A stretch of DNA of 64,000 nucleotides from RPQJ01 sp963754535 (GTDB lineage Bacteria > Pseudomonadota > Gammaproteobacteria > Steroidobacterales > Steroidobacteraceae). The notes under the pieces were generated by a model that ran no database searches, was not told where the DNA came from, and was given only the letters and a program-made list of their open reading frames with translations. Below are positions 8,973 through 17,361 of the stretch, in pieces. Location: assembly GCA_963754535.1 (NCBI GenBank), contig CAVWGG010000027.1:89318-153317 (forward strand), in the 5' to 3' direction. The position numbers were made by a program, and so were the translations under genes. Each line of letters opens with the position of its first letter. The first letter of the stretch is position 1.

Positions 8973-9697
8973 GCGCGTGCAGCCTCGCGGGCGGACGCCT
9001 CCTGGACGCGCGCAGCAGCCGCCGGGCGTGCCGCGGCCGCTGCAGCCGCCGGACTCGGCGCCTGGGTGCGACGCTCGACCACGGTGTTCAGGAACTTGAT
9101 CGAGGCCACTTCGAGGCTGTCGACGAGCTCAGTCGTCTTGGTCTCGAGGTACATGTGGCAGAGCAACAGCGTGATCGCCAGCGCGAGGCCGAGCGCCGTG
9201 TTGTTCATGGCCACCGAGATGCTGGCCGAGAGCATGCTGGCCTTCTCTGCCGGGTTGACGGCGGCGACCGCGGCGAATGCCTGGATCAGGCCGATGACGG
9301 TGCCGAGCAGGCCCATCAGCATGCCGATGTTGGCGAGCGTCGCCAGGTAGTGGGTGCGCTTCTCGAGACGCGGGATCACCTCGATCAGGCTCTCTTCCAT
9401 CGCCTTCTCGATGTCGTCGCGGCGGCGGGCGGTCGCGATGCGCGACATGCCGTAGCGCATGATGGTCGAGAGCGCGGAGTCGGTCTTCTCGGCGACTTCC
9501 ATCGCCTTGCGGAAGTTGCCGGCCTGGAGCAGCGGCGACAATTCCGCCCACAGGCGGCGATTGCCGGCCGAGACGCGCGTCAGGTAGATGAAGCGCTCGA
9601 CGGCGACGACGAGGCCGATCATGAAGACGGCGGCGATCGGGTAGAGAAACGCCCCACCCTGCTTGAAGAAGTTGGCGATCAGGTCGATGGTGTTCAT
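8969..9697 (-). CDS. MotA/TolQ/ExbB-family proton channel
   Basis: A 242-residue membrane protein with an N-terminal helix (about 15-34), a long cytoplasmic section, and two more helices near 130-155 (LATLANIGMLMGLLGTVIGLI) and 170-190, the TolQ/ExbB topology. The GLLGTVIGLIQAF segment lines the proton path in this family. The C-terminus is an alanine-rich tail. It is translationally coupled by overlaps to a small secreted protein upstream and to exbD downstream, giving an ExbB1-ExbD2 motor set. Confidence 0.94.
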   Translation of the reverse strand: MNTIDLIANFFKQGGAFLYPIAAVFMIGLVVAVERFIYLTRVSAGNRRLWAELSPLLQAGNFRKAMEVAEKTDSALSTIMRYGMSRIATARRRDDIEKAMEESLIEVIPRLEKRTHYLATLANIGMLMGLLGTVIGLIQAFAAVAAVNPAEKASMLSASISVAMNNTALGLALAITLLLCHMYLETKTTELVDSLEVASIKFLNTVVERRTQAPSPAAAAAAARPAAAARVQEASAREAARA

Positions 9698-10056
9698 TGC
9701 GGGCTAGCTCCGGGGACGGGGACAGTTGAAGCAGTGGTTGTCGGCGACGCGAGGTCGCGGTAGTAACTGATTTCGCGGCGGAATTCGTCACGGTCGAGCG
9801 GCGCGAGCAGCTCGTCGATGAGGCTGCCCATCGGGCGGTCAGGGCCGCCCGGCGGTTCAGCCGCTTTCCACGGCACGATGCTCATGACCTTCGGCAACTC
9901 GCGGTTGCCGGTGATGGCCGTGGCGTCGAGTTGCAGGCGGTCGACGGCTGTCGCGGAGGTGGCAGCCTTCGACGCCGGATCGGCAGCATCGGCCGCGACG
10001 ACCGGCAGGACTGCCAGCAACAGCAGCGCGAGGCTGGAGTGGAGTGCGGTCTTCAC
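9694..10056 (-). CDS. Small secreted protein of the ExbBD/TPR operon, unknown function
   Basis: A GTG start at 10056 overlaps the stop of the upstream TPR gene, and the stop overlaps the ATG of the ExbB gene, so the 120-residue reading is fixed by its neighbours. It begins with a Sec signal peptide (VKTALHSSLALLLLAVLPVVA). It continues as a short polar protein with LQLDATAITGNRELPKVMSIVPWK near 45-68 and a proline/threonine-rich tail. I do not recognise the family. Its position between the TPR protein and the motor suggests a periplasmic accessory part. Confidence 0.8.
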   Translation of the reverse strand: MKTALHSSLALLLLAVLPVVAADAADPASKAATSATAVDRLQLDATAITGNRELPKVMSIVPWKAAEPPGGPDRPMGSLIDELLAPLDRDEFRREISYYRDLASPTTTASTVPVPGASPQ

Positions 10057-13000
10057 GGTGTGGCCTCTGCGGTGCGCGTGACCGCGGCTATGCGCGCCTT
10101 GAGTTCGGTGACCCACGCGGTCACCTGCGTGTCGGCGCCCTGCGTCAGCAGCTGATAGCGCTCGAAGTGCGGCAGCGCGGCCGACGGGTCGTCGAGATAC
10201 AGGTCGTGCAGGATCGCGAGGTTGCGCTCGGCGTCGGCGTAGTTTGGATCGAGCGCCAGCGCGCGTTCGTACGCCGCCTTGGCATCCGCGAACTGGCCTG
10301 CCTGGCGCTGCTGCACGCCCAGCTGGTTCTGGACCGCCGGGTCGGTCTCCGGCGGCAGTGCCGGCCCTGCCATCGCCGCCACCGGCGCATCGGCTACTTC
10401 CGCCCGTGCATAACGGCCCGGCTTGAGCTGCGCGAGTTCGGCGTAGCTCTTCTGCACCCACTCGTCGTAGATGCCCTGCGCCGCGAGCCGCGCGTTGCGT
10501 TCGTGGATGCCGATCGCCTTTTCCTCGAACGGGAACGCCTGCTCCTCGAGCAGCACGTCGTATTGCTCGAGTTCCTCGGCGTCGAGATTCCGCGGCCGGT
10601 CCGACTCCATCAGCGCCTTGCCAAGGTGACGGTAGAGGTCCGCCATCGCGAATGCCGACGCGGTCGTGACTTGCGCTACGCCATACTCCTCGGCGCGGCC
10701 GTAAGCACCCAACGCCGCCTCGAGGGCCTTGCGCTTGGCGGGGAGTGACTTTTCGAGTGGCAACGCCAGACGGATCGAACGGGCGGAAGCATCGAGCGGC
10801 CGCGCGAGTTCGAGGGACGCCGTCGCCGCGAGGAACTTCGTGCGATCCGTGCGCTCCGCGCCCGCAGCCCGATCGGCGACGATGATGTCCTCGAGCCAGC
10901 GCTGGCGGCCCGCGGCGTCGTTGGCGTCGCGCGCGAGGTCGGCGAGTGTCTGGCGTGCATCCAATGCGGGGCCGGCCGGCACCGGATAGCGCATGACGTA
11001 CTCCGCGTACACCCGGCTGGCAGCGGCACGGTCGCCGGCAGCGACCTGCAGCTCCGCCGCCTGCCAGAGGGCGGTTCGGCGCACCTCGGGCTCTTCCGTT
11101 ACACGGGCCGCGACGCGTTCGAACTCGGCGGCGGCCTTGGCCTGCTGTCCGGACTCGACGTACGCGACAGCCAGCTTGCGGTCCACGTCGGCGGCGAGCT
11201 CGTGCCCTGGATAGGTCGCGCGGAAACCCTCGAGCACGGTGGCTGCCGCCGTCCACTGCTTGTCCTGCAGCAACAACGTGGCGGCGTCGAACTCGGCCTT
11301 CGCACGAATCGGCGAGGACGGCGCGACGGCGGCAACGCGCAGGAAGTCCTGCACGGCTCCGGCATGGTCGCCCGCGGCCTGGCGGGTTTCCGCCTGTCGA
11401 TACACAGCCGCCGCCTGCCGTTCGATGGCCTCCGCGTGCTGCGTGTCGCTGGCACGCGTGCGCGCCACGATTTCACCGTACGCACGCTCAGCTTCGGCAA
11501 AGCGGGAGGAGTCGAAGTACGTGTGCGCAAGCACCGTCCAGGCAACGAGCTGCTGCCCGGCATCGGCGCGCGGTCCCAAGGCCAGCACGCTCTGTGCGAC
11601 CGCTTCCGCACGCTGCCGATCGCCGAGATCGAACAGCTGCTTGGTGGTGCGCGTCAGCACGCCTGGCGTTTCGACGTGCTCGGGGAACGTGCTCGCGAAC
11701 ACCAACGAAGATTCGATGGCGCGGCTGCGCAGCGCCGGCCGCTCGGCCTCGGGCACCGTCGGTTCGGCCTTGTCGAGCGCGACCAATGCAGCGTAACCGG
11801 CACGGCCCGCCTCGGGCGCGTTCTGATAGCTGTAGGCAGCCTTTTCGTATTCGTCGGCCGCCTCGGCGAAGCGCGAACCCTCGAGCAGCAGGTCGGCGAG
11901 CAGCAGGCGCGTCGCCGGCGCTTCCGCCGAGGCATCGAAGCCGTCGAGGTACTCGCGGTACCAGCGCACGGCCGCGTCACGATCGACCTCGCCGCCCTTA
12001 TTCTGCGCCAGCGCATGATGATGACGGGCGAGGTCGAGCAGGTTCGCCTGGACCGCCGCGCTCACGCGCGGATTGATGTTCGCGCCCCGCTGCGCCCAGT
12101 ACGCGCTGCGCGGCCCGTAGAGTTCGACCAGTTCCTGCTTCGACTCGAGCACGAGCGCATTGAAGCCCGCCTTGCCGTAGGCCTCGGTCGCCTTGCCGAG
12201 CAGCAGCGGCGCTTCGGGATCGAGCGGCTGTCGCCGCGCGAACGAGCGGTAGACTTCGGCGCCGTCCTGGAAGCGCTCCTTCTCGACGTAGAGGTCGCCG
12301 AGCGCGCGGTAGAGCCGGGACTCGTACGGCGCCGGGCCACGCTGCGACAGTGCAGCCTGCAGCGACGCCGCGCCTTCGTCCGCAGCGAACATCAGGCTCA
12401 GGGCCCGCAGGGCATCGTCCGACAGTTCCAGCTGAGGACGCGTCAACTGCGCAACGTCGCGCAGTTGTCCGTCCTGGACCAGCACGGTGTCGAGCAGCGC
12501 AAGAAAGTCACGACTGCTCGCCGCATTGTTGCCGAGCTTGAACTGCGCCCAACCACGCTTGTAGAGCGCCTGCTCGTGAAACGTGCTGGCGGGGCCCATC
12601 GCGAGCACCGCCGCGTACGCCTGTTCGGCCTCGGCGTAGCGCTTCGCGCTGAAGAACACTTCGCCACGGCGGAACTGTGCCTCGTCGGCATGCGCGCCTT
12701 GCGGATGCCGCAGCACCAGTTCATCGAGCGCCGCCATCGCGGCATCACCGTCACCTGCGACTTCGGACGCGCGCGCGAGTTGATACAGGGCCGCATCCCG
12801 CGCTGCGTAGGCCGGATAGTCACGCAGCAGTTCCTGATACGCGGCGACGGCCTCGCGCGCCTTCGCCTCGGAGGCGGCGTCGGGCACGTCGCCCACGGCA
12901 CCGAGCGTGGCGGCCTGCTCGAGTCGCAGGTCGCCGAGCCGGCGCAGCGCCTGCGCCTTGAGCGCCGGATCCGCGCCATCGATCTGCAGGAACGCCGCGT

Positions 13001-13181
13001 AGCTGTTTGCGGCGTCGTCGGGCGCGGCCTGCACCGGCTGCGTGCGATCCACCGGCGCACTGCGGCCGGCGAGAGAGCCCAGCGTCGGTTCGGCTTTCTT
13101 GCGCGCGCTCTCGGCCGTGGCCGACCAGCTGCCCGCAAGCACGCACGCAACCGCGACCCACAGGTGGCGTGGCGCGCTCAT
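10053..13181 (-). CDS. Large periplasmic TPR-repeat protein
   Basis: 1042 residues with a signal peptide (VAVACVLAGSWSATA) and helix-turn-helix repeats of TPR type over nearly the whole length. Examples are ALRRLGDLRLEQ, ALYQLARASEVAGDGDAA and, near the end, AYERALALDPNYADAERNLA. It is probably a periplasmic scaffold for the ExbB/ExbD machine. The role is inferred from the operon and from TPR proteins of the Myxococcus Glt complex such as GltE (AglT). It overlaps the preceding TPR gene and the following small gene by four bases each. Confidence 0.88.
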   Translation of the reverse strand: MSAPRHLWVAVACVLAGSWSATAESARKKAEPTLGSLAGRSAPVDRTQPVQAAPDDAANSYAAFLQIDGADPALKAQALRRLGDLRLEQAATLGAVGDVPDAASEAKAREAVAAYQELLRDYPAYAARDAALYQLARASEVAGDGDAAMAALDELVLRHPQGAHADEAQFRRGEVFFSAKRYAEAEQAYAAVLAMGPASTFHEQALYKRGWAQFKLGNNAASSRDFLALLDTVLVQDGQLRDVAQLTRPQLELSDDALRALSLMFAADEGAASLQAALSQRGPAPYESRLYRALGDLYVEKERFQDGAEVYRSFARRQPLDPEAPLLLGKATEAYGKAGFNALVLESKQELVELYGPRSAYWAQRGANINPRVSAAVQANLLDLARHHHALAQNKGGEVDRDAAVRWYREYLDGFDASAEAPATRLLLADLLLEGSRFAEAADEYEKAAYSYQNAPEAGRAGYAALVALDKAEPTVPEAERPALRSRAIESSLVFASTFPEHVETPGVLTRTTKQLFDLGDRQRAEAVAQSVLALGPRADAGQQLVAWTVLAHTYFDSSRFAEAERAYGEIVARTRASDTQHAEAIERQAAAVYRQAETRQAAGDHAGAVQDFLRVAAVAPSSPIRAKAEFDAATLLLQDKQWTAAATVLEGFRATYPGHELAADVDRKLAVAYVESGQQAKAAAEFERVAARVTEEPEVRRTALWQAAELQVAAGDRAAASRVYAEYVMRYPVPAGPALDARQTLADLARDANDAAGRQRWLEDIIVADRAAGAERTDRTKFLAATASLELARPLDASARSIRLALPLEKSLPAKRKALEAALGAYGRAEEYGVAQVTTASAFAMADLYRHLGKALMESDRPRNLDAEELEQYDVLLEEQAFPFEEKAIGIHERNARLAAQGIYDEWVQKSYAELAQLKPGRYARAEVADAPVAAMAGPALPPETDPAVQNQLGVQQRQAGQFADAKAAYERALALDPNYADAERNLAILHDLYLDDPSAALPHFERYQLLTQGADTQVTAWVTELKARIAAVTRTAEATP

Positions 13182-15067
13182 TTGCCGCCCCCGCTCGTCG
13201 CACCGTCGTAGAGCGAGGCCAGCGCGAATTGCGCCTGCGTCGAGTAGCTGCCGAGGCGCTGCTGTTGCGCCTGCAGTTCCGCGACGGCGATGTCGGCCAG
13301 CGCGCGTTCCTGCGCGAGGGCCGTGGCGTCGACCAGCGGCGCGATGCGGGCGACGCGCTCCGACAATTCGTCGACGCGGCCTGCGAAACCCTGCGTGTTC
13401 TGCGGCACGAGGTCGCCTGCCTCACCAATGCCGGCGAGTCGCGTCCCGGCCTCTGCCAGCGCGGCTTGCGTCTGTTTCAGGTCGCGACGGGTCTGCGCCG
13501 CGCGCACCTTGTACGCACGATCCAGCTCCCACGACAGCACGCCTCGCAGCAGTCGCGCGCGTTCGGCAAAGTCTTCGCGCTGGGGCCCGGCAGGCATCGC
13601 GGCCAGCGTCGCGTCGATCCGGGCGAGCGCCTCCCACTGCTCCAGCTCCTGTCGCGACGCGAGCGCGGCTACATCACGGCTGGCCTCGACCTGCGCGAAG
13701 CGCCCCGCCAGCGCCTGCTGGCGCTGCGCCAGCGAATCGAGGTCGGTGCCCGCCAGCACTTCCTGCCGGCGCGGCTCGCGCTGCGTCGTTGCAATCTCAC
13801 GCGCCTCGATCATCGCGCCAAACGCCTCGAGCGAGTCCGTCCAGCGCGCGAGGTTGGCCTGCATCAGCCGCAGATCGCGGTAGTTCTTGAGGCCTTCCTG
13901 GAACTCGTGCGAGGCCATCAGGTGATACAGGTAGCGCGTGTGCGGCGCATCCGGCAGCGTCTCGAGCTGCCAGAACCAGCCCGGACGATCGTTCTGCGGC
14001 ATTTCTGACAGGATCGAGTCGAGGAACCCGCCCTGGCGGATGGCTGCGATCGATTCGTCGATGCGGCGCGATTCGCGCGCAAAGGCATCGACGGCTGAAC
14101 GGTATTGCTGCGACGCCTGCCCGTTGGACGCCAGCTTGACGTACGCGTACGGCACGGCGATCAGTGATTCCTGCACGGAGGCATCGAGAATCTTCCGCTG
14201 CTGCAATTCGAGCCAGGGCACCAGCGCGCGTTCCGGATGGTGGGCGTTGGCTTCGGCCCAGCCGAGCGCCAGCAGCGCCTTGTTCGTGAACGGCCCGTCC
14301 AGACGCACGCGGCTCAGCACCGCCGCCGGCTCCTCGCCGCCTTGCTGCTGCAGCAGCGCGAAGCCCAGCGCGAGGTTGGCACGATCCCGCAGCGACGCCT
14401 GCTCCTCATTGGCGGCCGGCATCGTTCCCACCTGCTCGAGGAACTGACGGCCGCGCGCCGTGTCGCCCGCACGCACCAGCGCCACGCCCAGGTTGAAGCG
14501 CGCGTAATTCGACCAGCCGCTCGTGTCGCTCCAGCTCTCGAGACGCTGGGCTGCCTCGCCATAGCGCCCGAGGCTCATCAGCACGTTTGCCTCGAGCAGG
14601 CGGCGTTCGGGTTCCAGCTTGCCGGCCAGGGGTTGCTCGATGTAGCCGAGGTTGCGGAGCGCCTGTTCGTAGTAGCCGCGCTGGTAACCGATGCGCGCCA
14701 GATAGAAACGGGCACGGTCACGGACCGATGGCGCCACCGGACCCGCCAGCAGTCGGTCGAAGATACGTTCCGCTTCGTTGTGCAAGCCCAGCGACAGGTA
14801 GAGGCCGCCCGACAGCAGTTCCGCTTCGGCGGCATGGTGACTCAGCCGATTGAAGTCGCGGTTCGCTTCCAGCCGGACGATCGACTCGAAGTAGTCGTCC
14901 TGGAAGAAATGAAACAGCACATCGCCGTAGTCGAGGTCGCGGATCTTGCTCGGAGGCGGTGCATCACGAGCCGGTTCGTCCGCGTGCGCCGTCCATGCCG
15001 CAGCCGCGCCCAGCACCAGGATGATGCAGAGCATGTAGAGCCGGGCGGTGGAGGATCGCTGACGCAT
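13178..15067 (-). CDS. Periplasmic TPR-repeat protein, second of the operon
   Basis: The start at 15067 is chosen because the product then opens with a membrane/signal segment (LYMLCIILVLGAAAAWTAHA); the open frame further upstream runs through a neighbouring gene. The 629-residue protein has TPR-like repeats to about residue 320 (SGGLYLSLGLHNEAERIFDRLL, ARFYLARIGYQRGYYEQALRNL). A helical, coiled-coil-like C-terminal third follows, rich in Ala, Gln, Arg and Glu. It is probably a periplasmic structural partner of the 1042-residue TPR protein. I know of no assigned function for this architecture. Confidence 0.85.
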   Translation of the reverse strand: MRQRSSTARLYMLCIILVLGAAAAWTAHADEPARDAPPPSKIRDLDYGDVLFHFFQDDYFESIVRLEANRDFNRLSHHAAEAELLSGGLYLSLGLHNEAERIFDRLLAGPVAPSVRDRARFYLARIGYQRGYYEQALRNLGYIEQPLAGKLEPERRLLEANVLMSLGRYGEAAQRLESWSDTSGWSNYARFNLGVALVRAGDTARGRQFLEQVGTMPAANEEQASLRDRANLALGFALLQQQGGEEPAAVLSRVRLDGPFTNKALLALGWAEANAHHPERALVPWLELQQRKILDASVQESLIAVPYAYVKLASNGQASQQYRSAVDAFARESRRIDESIAAIRQGGFLDSILSEMPQNDRPGWFWQLETLPDAPHTRYLYHLMASHEFQEGLKNYRDLRLMQANLARWTDSLEAFGAMIEAREIATTQREPRRQEVLAGTDLDSLAQRQQALAGRFAQVEASRDVAALASRQELEQWEALARIDATLAAMPAGPQREDFAERARLLRGVLSWELDRAYKVRAAQTRRDLKQTQAALAEAGTRLAGIGEAGDLVPQNTQGFAGRVDELSERVARIAPLVDATALAQERALADIAVAELQAQQQRLGSYSTQAQFALASLYDGATSGGGK

Positions 15068-15099
15068 GGCGCGGATGCCGAGGAGGCCAGGGGCTCCCC

Positions 15100-15654
15100 C
15101 TACTCCCACTGCCGCACGACGAACTCCGGCTGCAGCGAAGCTGCACGGTCGCTGATGCGGAGCTCGACGTACTTGGCGCCGACGGTCTTGTCGACCTTGA
15201 GCGTCGTGCCGCGGCGATAGTCGCGGTCGTGCGGGCCCTTGCCGGTGAAGAACGCGACGATCTCGTGGTTCCCGGCCTTCAGGTTGCCGAGGTACAGCTT
15301 CTGCACGCCACCGCGATGCAGGGCCTGCACTTCGCGCTCCGTGTAGAGGTAGTTCGCGACTTCCCTGTCGTCGACCTTGAGCGTCACCGAATCGAGCGCG
15401 AAGAATGTCCCCACGTCGACGGACAGGAACACGGCCACCTGCGTGCTGGCCGGGTACAGCAGTTCTTCCTCGAGCTTGAACAGGTCGCGATTGAGGTCGA
15501 TGAGCTGCTTTTTCAGCGCCTGCACGTCCTGGTCGACAGTCTTCAGGTTCGCCGCGTCGCCCTCGGACGGCATGGCGGCCAGCGGGGCCGCCAGCAGCGC
15601 GAACACCGTGAACAGTCGCGCTGCAAAGAGCATCGGGTTGGATTTCAGTTTCAT
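15100..15654 (-). CDS. Secreted protein with coiled coil and beta-rich domain, unknown function
   Basis: 184 residues with a signal peptide to about 27, a heptad-like helix near 38-65 (VDQDVQALKKQLIDLNRDLFKLEEELL) and a beta-rich C-terminal domain. The C-terminal domain has TLKVDDREVANYLYTEREVQALHRGG and LKAGNHEIVAFFTGKGP, reminiscent of PEGA-like surface domains. I do not recognise a named family. It lies 15 bases after the TlpA-like gene and 32 before the second TPR gene, so it is part of the riboswitch-controlled operon. Confidence 0.82.
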   Translation of the reverse strand: MKLKSNPMLFAARLFTVFALLAAPLAAMPSEGDAANLKTVDQDVQALKKQLIDLNRDLFKLEEELLYPASTQVAVFLSVDVGTFFALDSVTLKVDDREVANYLYTEREVQALHRGGVQKLYLGNLKAGNHEIVAFFTGKGPHDRDYRRGTTLKVDKTVGAKYVELRISDRAASLQPEFVVRQWE

Positions 15655-15669
15655 GCGGGCGGAGCTCCG

Positions 15670-16149
15670 TCAGTCCTGGCGCAGGCGTTCGAGTTGCGGG
15701 GTGAGTTCGGATAGATCGGCCGGCACGCCGGACCATGACGCGCGCACGTGTCCCTCGGCATCGAGCAGCAAGGTGAGCGGGAGCTTCGCCACGTCGTAGG
15801 TCTGTGCAACGGACTGCTGGGCATCGACGAGTGTCGGCGTCGCAAGGTGCAACGACCCGGCAACCGCGGCCGCGCGGTCGGCGGAGTCGAGACTGACGCC
15901 CAGCACGGGCGTGCCGGAACCTCGCGCGAGCGCATCGAGCGCGGCGACGGACTCGCGGCAGGGCCCGCACCAGCTGGCCCAGAAGTACACGACCACGGGT
16001 TCGCCGCGGTACTCCGACAGGCGCAGGTTGCGGCCGTCGATGCCCTTCAGGGCAAAGTCAGGCGCTACGGTATCGAGCGCGGGGGGCGCGGCAAACGCCG
16101 GCACGCCGACGGCCGCGGCCATCGCCGCGGCCATCCATTTACGTAGCAC
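15670..16149 (-). CDS. TlpA/ResA-like periplasmic thioredoxin, first gene of the riboswitch operon
   Basis: The protein has a signal peptide (LRKWMAAAMAAAVGVPAFA) and a TlpA/AhpC-like thioredoxin fold with the active site WCGPC (Cys 61 and 64). It has the following KLPLTLLLDAEGHV with the cis-proline region, and presumably handles disulfides in the periplasm. The frame is also open from a GTG at 16188, but that codon abuts the riboswitch aptamer. The GTG at 16149 gives a proper signal peptide; an ATG at 16134 is the other option. The exact start is uncertain. Confidence 0.85.
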   Translation of the reverse strand: MLRKWMAAAMAAAVGVPAFAAPPALDTVAPDFALKGIDGRNLRLSEYRGEPVVVYFWASWCGPCRESVAALDALARGSGTPVLGVSLDSADRAAAVAGSLHLATPTLVDAQQSVAQTYDVAKLPLTLLLDAEGHVRASWSGVPADLSELTPQLERLRQD

Positions 16150-16160
16150 CCCGTTCGGGG
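16149..16160 (-). promoter_or_regulatory. Possible riboswitch expression-platform hairpin
   Basis: On the minus strand CCCC-GAAC-GGGG forms a four-pair hairpin just past the aptamer. Its 3' arm reaches the GTG start at 16149 and lies 12-14 bases before the ATG at 16134. No T run follows, so control of ribosome access is more likely than termination. The stem is short; the role is inference. Confidence 0.35.
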
Positions 16161-16190
16161 CACTTGAATCGAGTGTCCTGCGTTGCACCT

Positions 16191-16261
16191 GGCAACCCCG
16201 CTGTCATGGGCACGTCCCGAAGACCGGTGGCTTTGCGTCCCCGCCTTTCGGCGGGTTTGCC
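16191..16261 (-). promoter_or_regulatory. Cyclic-di-GMP class I (GEMM-I) riboswitch
   Basis: Read on the minus strand, the leader carries the GEMM-I signature in order. GGCAAACC (16261-16254) is followed by the stem CCCGCC/GGCGGG capped by a GAAA tetraloop (16255-16240). Then come GACGCAAAGCC (16239-16229), a variable hairpin, and AGCGGGGTTGCC ending at 16191. TTGCC (16195-16191) pairs with GGCAA to close P1. Compared with the Vibrio Vc2 aptamer, the adenosine-rich GCAAAGCC core and the G just before GCAAACC (G20 in Vc2 numbering as I count it) are kept. This favours c-di-GMP over the G20A type that binds cGAMP. It lies about 40 bases upstream of the TlpA-like gene. Confidence 0.93.
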
Positions 16262-16277
16262 TTTTTCAGTCGACAGC

Positions 16278-16307
16278 ATCGTTGTCTGCGGCTCGCCTTG
16301 CTGTCAA
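16278..16307 (-). promoter_or_regulatory. Sigma-70-type promoter of the riboswitch operon
   Basis: A perfect minus-strand -35 hexamer TTGACA (16307-16302) is followed after 18 bases by AACGAT (16283-16278), a three-of-six match to the -10. Transcription would begin near 16270, about ten bases before the aptamer, a usual spacing. It lies in the 228-base gap between the apbE stop and the TlpA-like gene, so the envelope-machine operon can be transcribed apart from apbE. Confidence 0.55.
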
Positions 16308-16377
16308 ATCGGCGGGGTTCGGGATGCCAGACACTTGCGGTGCGTCACATTTCGCTCCCGCCCGCCGCACCCAGTAC

Positions 16378-17355
16378 TTATTGCGGGGGCTCGAGACCCG
16401 CCGAATAAAAGATCTGGCCGTCGCGATCGACGATGACCGCCTCCACGTCGCCGAGCCTGCGGACGAACTCCATGCCCCGCTCCACGCCCAGGATGAAGAC
16501 GGTCTTGGTCAGGCCGTCGGTGCGCGTCGCATTGGCGCCGACGACCGTGACGCTGCGCACGGCATCCGGCGACTTGCCGGTGCCCGGCACGAGGATGTGG
16601 TGATAGCGTTTGCCGTCTTCCTCGAAGTAGCGCTCGTAATCGCCCGACGTCGAGATCGCCTCGTCCTGCAGCGGGATGCGTGCCACCACCGCCCCCTGCT
16701 TGCGCGGATCACGGATACCGACCACCCAGGGCTTGCCCAGCCTGTCGCCGAGCAGCGCCGTGTCGCCACCGGCGTTGACCATCGCGTGCTCGATCCCCAT
16801 GCGTCGCAGGATCTCGATGCCGCGATCGACCGCCCAGCCCTTGGCAATGCCGCCGAGGTCGATGCGCATGCCCGGTTTCATGAACCGGATCGTGCGCGCG
16901 ACGGGGTCGACCTGCAGGTGCCGGTAGTCGACCCCCGGCAACGCGGCCTCGATCTGTGCGTCGGTCGGATGCTGGTGAGCGCGGTAATCGTAGAGGTAGC
17001 CGACGCTCGCGTAGGTGATGTCGAACGCGCCGTCGCTGATGCGCGAATAGTCGAGCGACTTGGTCACGACATCGATGATGTCGGCGTCCACCTGCACCGG
17101 ACGCTCGAAGGCGTGCGCATTGACCTGCGAGAGCTGGCTCCCCGGCTTGTAGGTGCTCATGAGGTCATCGGTGCGGTGCATGTCAGCCATGACCGCGTCG
17201 ATGGCGTTCACGGCGAGGACGGAATCGTCGCACCAGAGCTGCACCGCGACGCGCGTGCCCATGATGGCTTCTTCGCGCTCGTACCACGCGGCACGCGCGG
17301 CCGGGAGGCCGGCCAGCAGGTTCAAGGCCAGCAGCAGTACCAAGCGTCGCATCAT
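16378..17355 (-). CDS. apbE: FAD:protein FMN transferase (ApbE)
   Basis: ApbE joins FMN from FAD to threonine residues of exported flavoproteins. The 325-residue protein has a signal peptide (VLLLALNLLAGLPAARA) and family motifs. These are AIMGTRVAV near 31-39, DGAFDITYASVG, RIDLGGIAKGWAVDRG, VNAGGDTALLG and the metal-binding GANATRTDGLTKT near 280. It starts six bases after the methyltransferase-like gene and ends the left arm of the divergent redox locus. Its usual partners TlpA, DUF4266 and DUF3570 lie in the right arm. Confidence 0.94.
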   Translation of the reverse strand: MMRRLVLLLALNLLAGLPAARAAWYEREEAIMGTRVAVQLWCDDSVLAVNAIDAVMADMHRTDDLMSTYKPGSQLSQVNAHAFERPVQVDADIIDVVTKSLDYSRISDGAFDITYASVGYLYDYRAHQHPTDAQIEAALPGVDYRHLQVDPVARTIRFMKPGMRIDLGGIAKGWAVDRGIEILRRMGIEHAMVNAGGDTALLGDRLGKPWVVGIRDPRKQGAVVARIPLQDEAISTSGDYERYFEEDGKRYHHILVPGTGKSPDAVRSVTVVGANATRTDGLTKTVFILGVERGMEFVRRLGDVEAVIVDRDGQIFYSAGLEPPQ

Positions 17356-17361
17356 GAAACC

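Noticed and set aside
15670..16188. TlpA-like gene starting at the GTG at 16188
   Set aside because: That codon lies three bases from the aptamer's closing helix and gives a poor signal peptide; starts at 16149 or 16134 fit better.
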